Origin: Terrimesophilobacter sp038243605
Lineage (GTDB): Bacteria > Actinomycetota > Actinomycetes > Actinomycetales > Microbacteriaceae
Reading direction: 5' to 3'
DNA length: 64,000 bases
Assembly: GCA_038243605.1 (NCBI GenBank)
Contig: JBBSQX010000011.1
Span: 28,905-92,904, forward strand
A program made the translations under genes and the position numbers. This document shows, piece after piece, positions 45,788 through 53,956 of this stretch. Every line of letters starts with the position of its first letter. The stretch's first letter is position 1. Below the pieces are notes generated by a model, which saw only the letters and a program-made list of their open reading frames with translations, was not told where the DNA came from and ran no database searches.

Positions 45788-45817
45788 TCTCTCCTTCGGG
45801 AGGGGCTGGGTCTTTTT
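45788..45817 (+). terminator. Hairpin with TTCG loop and T-tract after the NYN gene
   Basis: CTCTCC-TTCG-GGAGGG (six pairs, one G-T) is followed within seven bases by TCTTTTT. AGCCCC and GGGGCT offer a competing outer pairing. It would terminate plus-strand transcripts facing the aldehyde dehydrogenase gene. Confidence 0.5.
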
Positions 45818-45826
45818 CATTCTTGA

Positions 45827-45866
45827 GAGCGTGGCGCATTACGCCACGTTTCGTTTCAGGAGAGAC
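45827..45866. repeat. 40-bp repeat, copy B (right of NYN gene, covers ALDH stop)
   Basis: Direct repeat of copy A with six mismatches. Here the core hairpin is perfect: CGTGGCG-CATTA-CGCCACG. It contains the stop codon of the aldehyde dehydrogenase, so the element forms its last codons and 3' end. Confidence 0.7.
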
Positions 45867-47343
45867 AGCCCCACGCCTTCGACTCGCCCGCCGGGGTGCG
45901 GTGCTGCGGCACGCCCCACGGATTGTCGTCACGCAGAGGCTCCGGCAGCATTGCCTGCGGGGCGCTCTGGTACGCGACCGGGCGGGTGAAGCGCGCGATC
46001 GCCGCGGTGCCGACCGACGTGCTGGAGTCGTTGGTCGTTGCCGGCCACGGGCCGCCGTGCTGCATCGCCGGGGTGACGGCAACACCTGTGGGCCATCCGC
46101 CGAACAGTACGCGGCCCGCGCTGTGCGAGATCCAGTCCACGATGTGGCGGAGTGCTGGGGAGTCCTCGCCTGCCGCCGCATGCACGGTGCCGGTGAGGTT
46201 ACCCTCGAACAGGTCGGCAGCGACATCCGCAAGCTCGTTTACATCGTCGTACTCGACGATGATCGAGAGCGGGCCGAAGGATTCGTCGAGCAGTGCCTCG
46301 CGGTGCTCCTTCAGCACACTGACCGGCACCGACACGATTGTTGGCGTTGCCCAACCCTGGCCGTCATCATCCACGCGCAGGTCGCCCTCGGCGAGCACCG
46401 TCACGCCGGGAGCTGCAAGAACAGCGTCGCGCCGGCTCTTGTAACCCTTGGTGATGCCGGGATTCAGAAGCCTGTGTTCGGTCACTGAGGCAGTGCGCGA
46501 GGAAATCGCCTCTGCGAGCACTGCGCCTGCCGGGGCAAACATGAAACCAGGCTTCGTGCAGAGCTGTCCGGCTGAGCCCGCAACACTCGTCACAAAGCCG
46601 TCGAGAATGGCGGCGGCGTTCTCTGCGAGTGCCGCCTCGGTGACGAACACCGGGTTCACGCTGCCGAGCTCACCGTAGAACGGGATGGGGGTGGGGCGTG
46701 CCGCGGCGATGTCGGCCAGCATCCGGCCAACACGAATTGATCCAGTGAAACTCCCGGCCTTGATGCGCGGGTCGTTCAGCATGTCCACGCCAGCCTGCTG
46801 CCCGGAGATGAGCTGGAACACACCCTCAGGCGCGCCGGCCGCCGTGAGCGCTTTCGCCACGACCTCCGCGGTCTGCACCGAGAGCATCGGATGCCCGGAG
46901 TGGGCTTTCACGATCACCGAACATCCTGCCGCGAGTGCCGCCGCCGAGTCGCCGCCGGCAACCGAGAACGCGAACGGAAAATTGCTTGCCGCGAAGTTCA
47001 GCACGGGGCCGACCGCGATGCGATAGCGGCGCACATCTGGCCGCACCCCCAACACGAAGTCGGAATCAGCATCATCGATGCGTACGTCAAGGTAGCTGCC
47101 GTCGACGACCACCTCCGCAAAAAGTTTGAGCTGCACGGCGGTGCGCTTCAACTCGCCGGAGAGGCGCGCCTCTGAGAGCCCCGTCTCCACCATGGCGGTG
47201 GCGACAAGCGAAGACTGCGCGGCGAGCAGCGCGTCCGCCGCCGCAACGATTGCCGTGGCGCGTTCGCGAGGCGGGGTGGCCGCCCAAATCGGAAAGGCCT
47301 GTGCCGCGCGTGCGGCGATAGCGTCGAGATCCTGGGTTGTCAT
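45856..47343 (-). CDS. 2-oxoglutarate semialdehyde (2,5-dioxovalerate) dehydrogenase
   Basis: This NADP-type aldehyde dehydrogenase of 495 residues performs the last step of hydroxyproline degradation, 2-oxoglutarate semialdehyde to 2-oxoglutarate. The catalytic Cys is in AGQLCTKPG and the Glu in PFYGELGSVNPVF. The cofactor-side GSFTGSIRVGR and the N-terminal ASNFPFAFSVAGGD block are characteristic of the KGSADH branch. The ATG has AGGAG six bases upstream. It is the last gene of the 4-hydroxyproline operon, after the epimerase (15 bases). Its stop lies within a 40-bp dispersed repeat. Function is inferred from family and the full pathway context. Confidence 0.9.
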   Translation of the reverse strand: MTTQDLDAIAARAAQAFPIWAATPPRERATAIVAAADALLAAQSSLVATAMVETGLSEARLSGELKRTAVQLKLFAEVVVDGSYLDVRIDDADSDFVLGVRPDVRRYRIAVGPVLNFAASNFPFAFSVAGGDSAAALAAGCSVIVKAHSGHPMLSVQTAEVVAKALTAAGAPEGVFQLISGQQAGVDMLNDPRIKAGSFTGSIRVGRMLADIAAARPTPIPFYGELGSVNPVFVTEAALAENAAAILDGFVTSVAGSAGQLCTKPGFMFAPAGAVLAEAISSRTASVTEHRLLNPGITKGYKSRRDAVLAAPGVTVLAEGDLRVDDDGQGWATPTIVSVPVSVLKEHREALLDESFGPLSIIVEYDDVNELADVAADLFEGNLTGTVHAAAGEDSPALRHIVDWISHSAGRVLFGGWPTGVAVTPAMQHGGPWPATTNDSSTSVGTAAIARFTRPVAYQSAPQAMLPEPLRDDNPWGVPQHRTPAGESKAWGCLS

Positions 47344-47358
47344 ATTTTTCTCCTGACG

Positions 47359-48360
47359 TTAGAACTGAAAGCCGGTGGGGAACGGATCGCTAGGATCGAG
47401 CAGGTACTGCCCGATTCCGGTGATCCACGCTCGGCCGGTGATCGTGGGAATGACCGCGGGGATTCCCGCCACGGTCGTTTCTTTGATGAGTCGCCCCGTG
47501 AAGCACGACCCGATAAAGGACTCATTGAGAAAGTCCTGGTTCAGCACGAGCTCACCGCGCGAGTAGAGCTCGGCCATGCGCGCAGAGGTGCCGGTGCCGC
47601 ACGGGGAGCGGTCGAACCATCCCGGGTAGATCGCCATCGCGTGACGCGAATGCGTGGCATCCGACCCAGGGGCAATGAACTCCACGTGGTGGCAGTGGTC
47701 GACGCCCTCGATCTCGGGATGCTTCGGCGGGTCCGTCTCGTTGATCGCGTTCATGATCGCGAGGCCAGCAGCAAGAATCTCTTCCTGGTTGGCGCGGTCG
47801 TACTCAAGCCCGACGGCATCCAGATTCACCATGGCGTAGAAATTGCCGCCGAAGGCGAGGCTGTAGGGAATGGTGCCGTACTCTGGCACCTCCACTGTCG
47901 CATCGAGCCGAACCGTGTACGACGGCACGTTTTCGATCGTTACCGAATCCGCGTGCCCGTCCGTGACCGCGACGCGCGCAATCACGAGCCCGGCGGGGGT
48001 GTCGAGGCGAATCGTGGTGACCGGCTCCGTGACCTGAACCATGCCGGTCTCCACGAGCACCGTGGCGACACCGATGGTTCCGTGCCCACACATGGGCAGG
48101 CATCCGGAGACCTCGATGTACACAACGCCCCAGTCGGCATCCGGCCGGGTCGGGGCTTGCAAAATTGCACCGCTCATCGCCGAATGTCCACGCGGCTCAT
48201 TCATGAGTAGCAACCGGATGTCATCCAGATGCTCCATGAAATACAGCCGCTTCTCGTTCATGGTCGCGCCGGGGATGACCCCCACCCCTCCGGTGACCAC
48301 TCGCGTGGGCATACCTTCGGTGTGGGAATCAACCGCCGTGAACATTCGCTTGGAACGCAT
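47359..48360 (-). CDS. 4-hydroxyproline 2-epimerase (proline racemase superfamily)
   Basis: This 333-residue enzyme inverts C2 of trans-4-hydroxy-L-proline to cis-4-hydroxy-D-proline by a two-base mechanism. Both catalytic cysteines are present: MCGHGTIG near residue 90 and DRSPCGTGTSA near residue 250. That argues for a racemase/epimerase rather than a dehydratase, which carries Thr at the second site. The N-terminal DSHTEGMPTRVV block is typical. It follows the deaminase gene after two bases and precedes the aldehyde dehydrogenase. A paralogue at 59323 probably handles a different hydroxyproline isomer. Confidence 0.92.
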   Translation of the reverse strand: MRSKRMFTAVDSHTEGMPTRVVTGGVGVIPGATMNEKRLYFMEHLDDIRLLLMNEPRGHSAMSGAILQAPTRPDADWGVVYIEVSGCLPMCGHGTIGVATVLVETGMVQVTEPVTTIRLDTPAGLVIARVAVTDGHADSVTIENVPSYTVRLDATVEVPEYGTIPYSLAFGGNFYAMVNLDAVGLEYDRANQEEILAAGLAIMNAINETDPPKHPEIEGVDHCHHVEFIAPGSDATHSRHAMAIYPGWFDRSPCGTGTSARMAELYSRGELVLNQDFLNESFIGSCFTGRLIKETTVAGIPAVIPTITGRAWITGIGQYLLDPSDPFPTGFQF

Positions 48361-48362
48361 AC

Positions 48363-49286
48363 TTAGACCTTACGAGTTGCGATGTAGTCAAGTGCTTTTT
48401 TGGTGTCGATGGTGACCTGCTTGTGCTGCTCTGGTGAGAGCGGGCCACGCGGTGGGCGAGTCGGGCCCCCGTAGGTGCGACCGTGAATGTCCATCGACAG
48501 TTTGATGGCCTGCACGAACTCGACCTTGGTGTCCCACCGGAACACGGTCACAAGCTGTTCGTAGATTTCGAACGCTGCGGGGATGTCGCCAGCCTTCACG
48601 AGATCGTAGATGGCGACGGCCTCCTTCGGGAACGCGTTGGGGTAGCCGGCGAACCAGCCGTCAGCACCCACCACGAGGGACTCGAACAGCAAGTCATCCG
48701 TTCCGCAGATCACGTCGATGTCGCACAGTTCCTTGATCGCCAGGATGCGGCGGATGTCGCCGGAGAACTCCTTGATCGCCACAACCTCTGGGATCTCAGC
48801 CAGGCGCGCGATAAGTTCCGGCATGAGGTCGATCTTGGTGGAGAACGGGTTGTTGTAGGCCATGATCGGCAGACCGACCTCCGCCACCTTCGCGTAGTGC
48901 TCCACGATCTCGTCGTCGTTGGCCTTGTAGATGGTGGGCGGCAGGAGAAGCAGGCCGTCTGCGCCGTCTTCCTTTGCGTACTCGGCCCACTTCTTGGCGG
49001 AGTGCCAACCGGTACCGTGCACTCCGGCGACGACGATGCCGCGACCGTCAACAGCTTCGACGGCAACCTTGATGACCTTGCGACGCTCCTCATCGGTGAG
49101 TGCCTCGTACTCGCCCAGCGAGCCGTTTGGGCCGACGCCGCGGCATCCGTTGTTCATCAAAAAGTCGCAGTGCTCTGCGAACTTGTCCCAGTCAACGGCG
49201 AGGCCGGCCGGTGCTGAGGCGTCTTCCTTGAATGCCAGCGTGGTGGCAACGACAACGCCTCCGAGGTCGAAGTCTTTGTTAGTCAT
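48363..49286 (-). CDS. DapA-family deaminase for 1-pyrroline-4-hydroxy-2-carboxylate
   Basis: From the ATG at 49286 (AAAGGA upstream) this is a 307-residue TIM-barrel lyase of the dihydrodipicolinate synthase/NAL family. The Schiff-base lysine is in VVAIKEFSGD near residue 170, and the Tyr is in IMAYNNPFS near residue 140. The GNGSLGEY-like phosphate loop region reads GPNGSLGEYEALT. In hydroxyproline operons this family converts pyrroline-4-hydroxy-2-carboxylate to 2-oxoglutarate semialdehyde with release of ammonia. Its start overlaps the FAD subunit gene and it precedes the epimerase, exactly the expected gene neighbourhood. A general dihydrodipicolinate synthase role is unlikely here. Confidence 0.9.
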   Translation of the reverse strand: MTNKDFDLGGVVVATTLAFKEDASAPAGLAVDWDKFAEHCDFLMNNGCRGVGPNGSLGEYEALTDEERRKVIKVAVEAVDGRGIVVAGVHGTGWHSAKKWAEYAKEDGADGLLLLPPTIYKANDDEIVEHYAKVAEVGLPIMAYNNPFSTKIDLMPELIARLAEIPEVVAIKEFSGDIRRILAIKELCDIDVICGTDDLLFESLVVGADGWFAGYPNAFPKEAVAIYDLVKAGDIPAAFEIYEQLVTVFRWDTKVEFVQAIKLSMDIHGRTYGGPTRPPRGPLSPEQHKQVTIDTKKALDYIATRKV

Positions 49287-50775
49287 GATGTTCCTTTCCT
49301 TGCATGGTGTGATGTAGCCGACTGGCAAGTTCGCCGAGCCGAAGTGGTAAAGCGATAGGTCGGTTGTCTGTGCTCGCGTCGTCGCGCAGGGCGCCCTCCG
49401 GGGCGAAGCTGCACAGAATCTGTTCGACGCTGCGGCCGCACATGCGTCCCTGGCAGATGCCGAGGCCCGCGCGCGTAGAAAGTTTGAGCGAGCGCAGCGA
49501 CTCTGATTCGGTGCGCTTCGCTGCCGTGCGGATGGCACCGAGTGTTACCTCTTCGCAGCGACAAATGACGGTCTCATCGCTCAGCCAGCCGGTCCAGCTG
49601 GGGCGGATGCCGTGGGCGGCCTCGATGCGGCGGGCGAAACCGGCGAACACGGTGCGACGACGGAGAGCGGATGCTGGTGCATCCTTTGCGCCGGACGTTT
49701 CGTGTGCTGCGGCAGTGTCGAGCGCGCTGTCGAGAGCGGCAACGCTCTGATCGGCGGAACTCTGTGCTGCCCAGTACCCCGCGATCTCACCCTCTGCCAT
49801 TGCAAGATCAACCCCGCCGATACCGGTGACCTCCCCGGCCGCATACACGCCCTCAACGCTGGTGAGCTGTCGGTGATCCACCGCCACAAACTTCTCGGGA
49901 GTGAGTCCGCAGCCCGCGGCGATGGCCAGTTCGATCCGCGGAGTGAAACCATGACTCACGCACACTGCATCGACGTGCACCGTCGTGTCGGTTCCGACGA
50001 TGGGCTGCCAGTCGGCGTTCAGCCGCGCAATCGTGACCGAGTCAACTCGGTCGGTTCCGTGGGCAGCAATTACTGCATGCCCCATGCGGTATGGGATGCG
50101 GTGTCTCAGTTGCCCCGCAACGTAGCCCGCTAGCTCGCCGCCCTTGCCTGCAGCGCCGAGTAACTGCCACGGTTTCGGAGACCACCCGCGCACAATGTGA
50201 GAGAAACGATTCGCCTCGAGCACCGCAACGACGTTCGAGCCGGCTCGCACGAGGGACTGCGCCACCGGCAGCAGGAACGGCCCAGCACCGGCAACGAGAA
50301 CGCGTTGGCCGACGGCGAGGCGTTCTCCCTTCGCGAGCGCCTGCGCTGCCCCGCCCGTGAAAACACCCGGAAGGTCCCACCCCGGGAACGGCAGGGTGCG
50401 GTCGTGCGCACCGGTGGCAAGGATGAGGGCATCCGGAACAAAAGTTTCGTGCTCACGCTGTGTGCCATCCGACTCGCCAATGATCGCGTGAACTCTCACA
50501 CCATTGATGGTGTCGATAGCCCACACCTGCGCGCCTCGGATGATGCGCACCCCTGAGTCGCTTTCGAGTGAGGTGCTGAGAGTCTGGAATTTCGCCCAGC
50601 CGTGGTGCAGGTACTTTTCACTGCGTGAGGGACGAGTATCGGGAAGGTGGCGCCAGAACTGGCCACCAAGCGCATCGGAAGAATCCAGAAGCACAACGCT
50701 CGCACCACCAACCCGCGCCGCGAGCGCCGCGGCAAGCCCGGCCGGCCCCGCCCCAATGATGACGACGGTTCTCAT
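49279..50775 (-). CDS. D-hydroxyproline dehydrogenase, NAD(P)/FAD-type subunit with BFD-like iron-sulfur domain
   Basis: This 498-residue flavoprotein has an N-terminal FAD-binding GAGPAGLAAALAA, a central VLVAGAGPFLLPVA second Rossmann motif and a C-terminal [2Fe-2S]/BFD-like domain with four cysteines, CRCEEVT...CQGRMCG. This is the alpha subunit layout of heteromeric amine dehydrogenases such as D-hydroxyproline dehydrogenase. It overlaps the ferredoxin-like subunit gene (four bases) and the deaminase gene (eight bases), pointing to one complex and one operon. The complex oxidises cis-4-hydroxy-D-proline to the pyrroline and passes electrons to the respiratory chain; this is established for related Pseudomonas and rhizobial systems. 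Confidence 0.9.
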   Translation of the reverse strand: MRTVVIIGAGPAGLAAALAARVGGASVVLLDSSDALGGQFWRHLPDTRPSRSEKYLHHGWAKFQTLSTSLESDSGVRIIRGAQVWAIDTINGVRVHAIIGESDGTQREHETFVPDALILATGAHDRTLPFPGWDLPGVFTGGAAQALAKGERLAVGQRVLVAGAGPFLLPVAQSLVRAGSNVVAVLEANRFSHIVRGWSPKPWQLLGAAGKGGELAGYVAGQLRHRIPYRMGHAVIAAHGTDRVDSVTIARLNADWQPIVGTDTTVHVDAVCVSHGFTPRIELAIAAGCGLTPEKFVAVDHRQLTSVEGVYAAGEVTGIGGVDLAMAEGEIAGYWAAQSSADQSVAALDSALDTAAAHETSGAKDAPASALRRRTVFAGFARRIEAAHGIRPSWTGWLSDETVICRCEEVTLGAIRTAAKRTESESLRSLKLSTRAGLGICQGRMCGRSVEQILCSFAPEGALRDDASTDNRPIALPLRLGELASRLHHTMQGKEHHD

Positions 50776-51098
50776 TCCGCACCACCGTGCGCCGAAGGCT
50801 TTCCCCCCGTGACGACGGCGTCGCCGTCACGCGCTTTGCGCTGGCAGGCGCGAACATCCTGTACGCCATTCACCTCGATGAGACAGTCGAAGCACACGCC
50901 GATTCCGCAAAAGACTCCACGCGGGCGATCCGCCGACGCTGTGCGGCGAAGTTCGAGCTGATCGCAGGCCATCACGATGCCGGCAATGCTCTGCCCGGTG
51001 ATTCCCGTCACCGTTTCACCGTCGACCGTAATGGTCACCGCTGTTGTCTCGAGGGGCCGGATGGGGTCTGCCCCGGCCGGGAGCATGCGCGCGCCCAT
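50772..51098 (-). CDS. D-hydroxyproline dehydrogenase, small [2Fe-2S] subunit
   Basis: This ferredoxin-like Fer2_4-type protein has 108 residues, starting at the ATG whose A overlaps the upstream TGA stop; a GTG at 51101 also works. The 2Fe-2S ligands are CGIGVCFDC with the fourth Cys in VRACQRKA. Size and motif match the gamma subunit of three-part amino-acid/amine dehydrogenases, found between the two FAD subunits as here. It would shuttle electrons between the two flavin subunits. Confidence 0.9.
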   Translation of the reverse strand: MGARMLPAGADPIRPLETTAVTITVDGETVTGITGQSIAGIVMACDQLELRRTASADRPRGVFCGIGVCFDCLIEVNGVQDVRACQRKARDGDAVVTGGKPSAHGGAE

Positions 51099-52366
51099 CA
51101 CGCGACCGACTTTCGAAAAGGCGGGGCAGCAGAAGGCGGTGCAGCAGAAGGCGCTGCATCGAAATGCGCTGCATCGAGCGATGCGGCCAGATACGGCGCG
51201 AGCGATGCACGCGATGGCGAGTAGGGTGTTGGGTCCAGATCGGGCGTGGTACCGCCGATGAGCGCCGCCAACAGGTCTCCCGTGACGGGCGCGAGACCAA
51301 TTCCGGCGCCCTCGTGACCGGTGGCATGCCAGAGCCCGTGCAGTCGTGGGTCGGCGCCGACGAGCGGCACATGGTCGGGCATGAACGGGCGAAACCCGCC
51401 ATACGTGCGCATGACGGCCTGATCGGCAAGAAACGGAAACAGGCGGATTGCTTTCGCGGCCAGCTCAGAGAGCGTGTCTGGCCGCAACCGACCATCGAAC
51501 CCGATCTGTTGCCGAGAGGAGCCGATCAGCACGGTGCCGGATGCGGTGGATTCCACCACGCTCGAGGTCTGAAGCGCGGCATCCCCCGAGCCGACCGCGC
51601 CCACGTAGTCGGCGTCGTACACCTTGTGGAACACGCGCTGCCTCATACGGGAGGTGACGAGCACCATACCGTGGCGCGGGCGAACAGGAAGTGTGACCCC
51701 GAGGATGCTGGCCACCTCGCCGGACCACGGCCCCGCGGCAACGATCACGGCATCCGCGCGAAGCTCGCCGCGGTCGGTCATCACTCCCACGAGCGCACCG
51801 TCGCTGTTCAAAATGGGCGAGATGAGCTGAGTGGACTGCATCACTCTGGCTCCGTGCCGTCGCGCGGAGGCGAGCAGGGCTTCGGCGGCGATAACCGGCT
51901 GCACTTGGGAGTCCTGCGGGTAGTGAACGGCCGCGGTGATGGCGGGGTTGAGATCGGGCTCAAGTGTGAGTGCGTCGGTGATGGTGAGTTCGCGTACATC
52001 GACTCCCGCGGCGCGCTGAGCGGCGGCGAAGGCCAGCAGCGGGGCTGCTCCACCCTCTGTTGTCGCCACAACGAGGCCGCCTTTGGCTTCGTATTCGATG
52101 GAGGGAAAGTCATCCCCCAGTTCGTCAGCCAACTCTCGCACGAGGTCGGGCCAACGCGCTGCAGCCTTCAATGCCATTGTGAGTTCGGGCCCTGGCGCTT
52201 TGTCGGAAACGAGAAGGTTGCCTTCGCCTCTGGCAGATGTGCCAGAAACTGCGGTGCCCCGATCAAGGATGACGACGTCGATGCCCGCCATGACGAGGCT
52301 TCGAGCGCACGCGGCGCCGACGATTCCAGCACCGATTATTACGGCACTCCTCGTCATTAGCTTCAT
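51098..52366 (-). CDS. D-hydroxyproline dehydrogenase, DAO-type FAD subunit
   Basis: This 422-residue FAD-dependent oxidoreductase of the D-amino-acid oxidase/glycine oxidase family is the substrate-oxidising beta subunit. The N-terminus has IIGAGIVGAACARSLV, with an acidic residue at the end of strand 2 (VVILDRG). Near the C-terminus GFRPFMPDHVPLVG and HATGHEGAGIGL form the flavin/substrate face. The last 25 residues repeat AAP(P/S)SAAPPS-like units. It is the first gene of the catabolic operon; the ATG has GAGG six bases upstream. The GntR-type palindrome at 52379-52395 lies directly upstream of the start. Confidence 0.9.
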   Translation of the reverse strand: MKLMTRSAVIIGAGIVGAACARSLVMAGIDVVILDRGTAVSGTSARGEGNLLVSDKAPGPELTMALKAAARWPDLVRELADELGDDFPSIEYEAKGGLVVATTEGGAAPLLAFAAAQRAAGVDVRELTITDALTLEPDLNPAITAAVHYPQDSQVQPVIAAEALLASARRHGARVMQSTQLISPILNSDGALVGVMTDRGELRADAVIVAAGPWSGEVASILGVTLPVRPRHGMVLVTSRMRQRVFHKVYDADYVGAVGSGDAALQTSSVVESTASGTVLIGSSRQQIGFDGRLRPDTLSELAAKAIRLFPFLADQAVMRTYGGFRPFMPDHVPLVGADPRLHGLWHATGHEGAGIGLAPVTGDLLAALIGGTTPDLDPTPYSPSRASLAPYLAASLDAAHFDAAPSAAPPSAAPPFRKSVA

Positions 52367-52378
52367 CCTTTACCTCTG

Positions 52379-52395
52379 TAATATGTAACATACTA
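52379..52395. promoter_or_regulatory. Operator-like palindrome, site 1 (hydroxyproline dehydrogenase operon)
   Basis: TAATATG-TAA-CATACTA, a 7-3-7 inverted repeat with one mismatch, 13 bases upstream of the first catabolic gene. It closely matches site 3 at 59319-59335. Confidence 0.65.
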
Positions 52396-52413
52396 CACGA
52401 TCTCAAACGTTAA

Positions 52414-52439
52414 GGCGACGGGCAATGACGCCCGCCACC
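52414..52439 (-). terminator. Terminator of the hydroxyproline ABC-transporter operon
   Basis: On the minus strand GGTGGCGGGC pairs with GCCCGTCGCC (ten pairs, two G-T) around GTCATT and is followed by TTAACGTTT. It separates the transporter genes from the catabolic genes and their operator. Confidence 0.6.
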
Positions 52440-52446
52440 GTACCGG

Positions 52447-53157
52447 TTAAGCTCCTAGATACGCGTCAATAATCCGTGGATCCGAAATCATGTCGGCCGC
52501 GCGACCCTCCAGAGTCGTGGCGCCCTCCTCGATCACGTAGGCGCGATCGGTCACCTTCAATGCCGCGCGCGCATTCTGCTCCACCAGCAACACGGTCGTG
52601 CCCTCGTCGCGGATGTCGCTGATCACGCGCATTACCTGCGCAACGATGAGCGGAGCCAACCCCATGGACGGCTCATCGAGCATCAGCATCTTCGGACCAG
52701 CAATCAGAGCACGCCCAATAGCCAGCATCTGCTGCTCTCCCCCCGAGAGCGTTCCACCCTGCTGGGCTTTGCGCTCATCCAGAAGTGGCAAGAGGTCGTA
52801 CACGTGCTTCACCCGCTTGGCAATGAGGGCGCGATCCTTCACCAGATACCCACCAAGTAGAAGATTCTCGTGCACCGTCATGGTGCTAAAAATCCGTCGA
52901 CCCTCTGGAACATGGATGAGCCCGGCGCCCACGACATCCCACGGCTTCGCCTTCGTGATGTCGACGCCATTGAACTTCACCGTGCCCGAGCTCGGGTTCA
53001 TCAGCGCAGAGGCAGTAGAAAGTGTGGTCGTCTTGCCAGCACCGTTGTTGCCAAGAAGCGCAACAATCTCGCCCTCCTCAACGTGAATGCTCAAGCCGCG
53101 CAGGGCCTGCACCTTGCCGTAAAAGACTTCGACGTTGTCAAACTCAAGCATCGCCAT
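52447..53157 (-). CDS. ABC transporter ATP-binding protein (LivF-like), hydroxyproline island
   Basis: From the ATG at 53157 (GAGGAGG upstream) this is a 236-residue LivF ATPase. Walker A is GNNGAGKTT, the signature LSGGEQQMLAIGRAL, Walker B MLMLDEPSMGL, and the switch/LivF motif LLVEQNARAAL. It overlaps LivG by 14 bases and ends the transporter operon before a terminator. Because the operon lies between the GntR gene and the hydroxyproline dehydrogenase genes, the importer probably carries hydroxyproline; this is inference, since branched-chain-type importers also carry other amino acids. Confidence 0.92.
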   Translation of the reverse strand: MAMLEFDNVEVFYGKVQALRGLSIHVEEGEIVALLGNNGAGKTTTLSTASALMNPSSGTVKFNGVDITKAKPWDVVGAGLIHVPEGRRIFSTMTVHENLLLGGYLVKDRALIAKRVKHVYDLLPLLDERKAQQGGTLSGGEQQMLAIGRALIAGPKMLMLDEPSMGLAPLIVAQVMRVISDIRDEGTTVLLVEQNARAALKVTDRAYVIEEGATTLEGRAADMISDPRIIDAYLGA

Positions 53158-53956
53158 GAGCCGGCACCTCCTCGTCCTCATCGTCGGTGTTGTCATCATC
53201 CCTGCCGAGATACGCTTCGATCACGGCCGGGTTCGCTTTCACTTCGGCAGGAGTGCCATCGGCGATTTCTTTACCGAAGTTCATCACGACGATGCGCTCC
53301 GACACCTCCATAACCAAACCCATGTCGTGCTCAATAAGAACAACAGCAGTGCCCAGGTCTCGGATGCGCCGCACCAGCTCGAGAAGCGACTGCTTCTCGG
53401 TGTGGTTGAGGCCCGCCGCTGGCTCATCGAGCAAAAGCAGCCCCGACTTGCGGGCGAGCGCCCGAGAGATCTCCACCTGCTTCTGCTGCCCGTACGACAG
53501 GTTGCGAATGGGAACACCCCTACGCCCCTTGTACCCCACGAAGTCGAGCCAGTAGTGAGCCTGTTCCGTGTAATACGCCTCGCTCTTCTTGAACCGCGGC
53601 GTGTGAAAGATCGCGTCAAAGACGCCCTGGCCACCGTAAAGGTGCATGCCGGCGCGCACGTTGTCGAGCACCGTCATGTCGTGAAACAGCCGCAGGTTCT
53701 GGAACGTGCGCGACACACCTTCGTGGGCAATGTCTGCTGGGCGCATTCCGGTGATGTCCACACCATTCAGCTTCACGGACCCACCAGTTGGCTTATAGAA
53801 CCCTGTGATGCAGTTAAACGCCGATGTCTTTCCTGCCCCGTTCGGCCCGATCACCGCAATGATCTCTTTCGCGTTCGCGTTGAACGTGAGACCGTCCACC
53901 GCTTTGACACCACCGAAAGCGATGGCGAGGTCCTTGACCTCAAGAACCGCGGTCAT
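53144..53956 (-). CDS. ABC transporter ATP-binding protein (LivG-like), hydroxyproline island
   Basis: This 270-residue LivG-type ATPase starts at an ATG overlapping the livM stop by four bases. Walker A GPNGAGKTSAFN, the long LivG insertion (GQGVFDAIFHTPRFKKSE), signature LSYGQQKQVEISRAL, Walker B LLLDEPAAGLN and LIEHDMGLV are all intact. The last 15 residues are acidic (DDDNTDDEDEE). Partner of the LivF-like ATPase in powering uptake by this amino-acid-class importer. Confidence 0.92.
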   Translation of the reverse strand: MTAVLEVKDLAIAFGGVKAVDGLTFNANAKEIIAVIGPNGAGKTSAFNCITGFYKPTGGSVKLNGVDITGMRPADIAHEGVSRTFQNLRLFHDMTVLDNVRAGMHLYGGQGVFDAIFHTPRFKKSEAYYTEQAHYWLDFVGYKGRRGVPIRNLSYGQQKQVEISRALARKSGLLLLDEPAAGLNHTEKQSLLELVRRIRDLGTAVVLIEHDMGLVMEVSERIVVMNFGKEIADGTPAEVKANPAVIEAYLGRDDDNTDDEDEEVPAHGDA

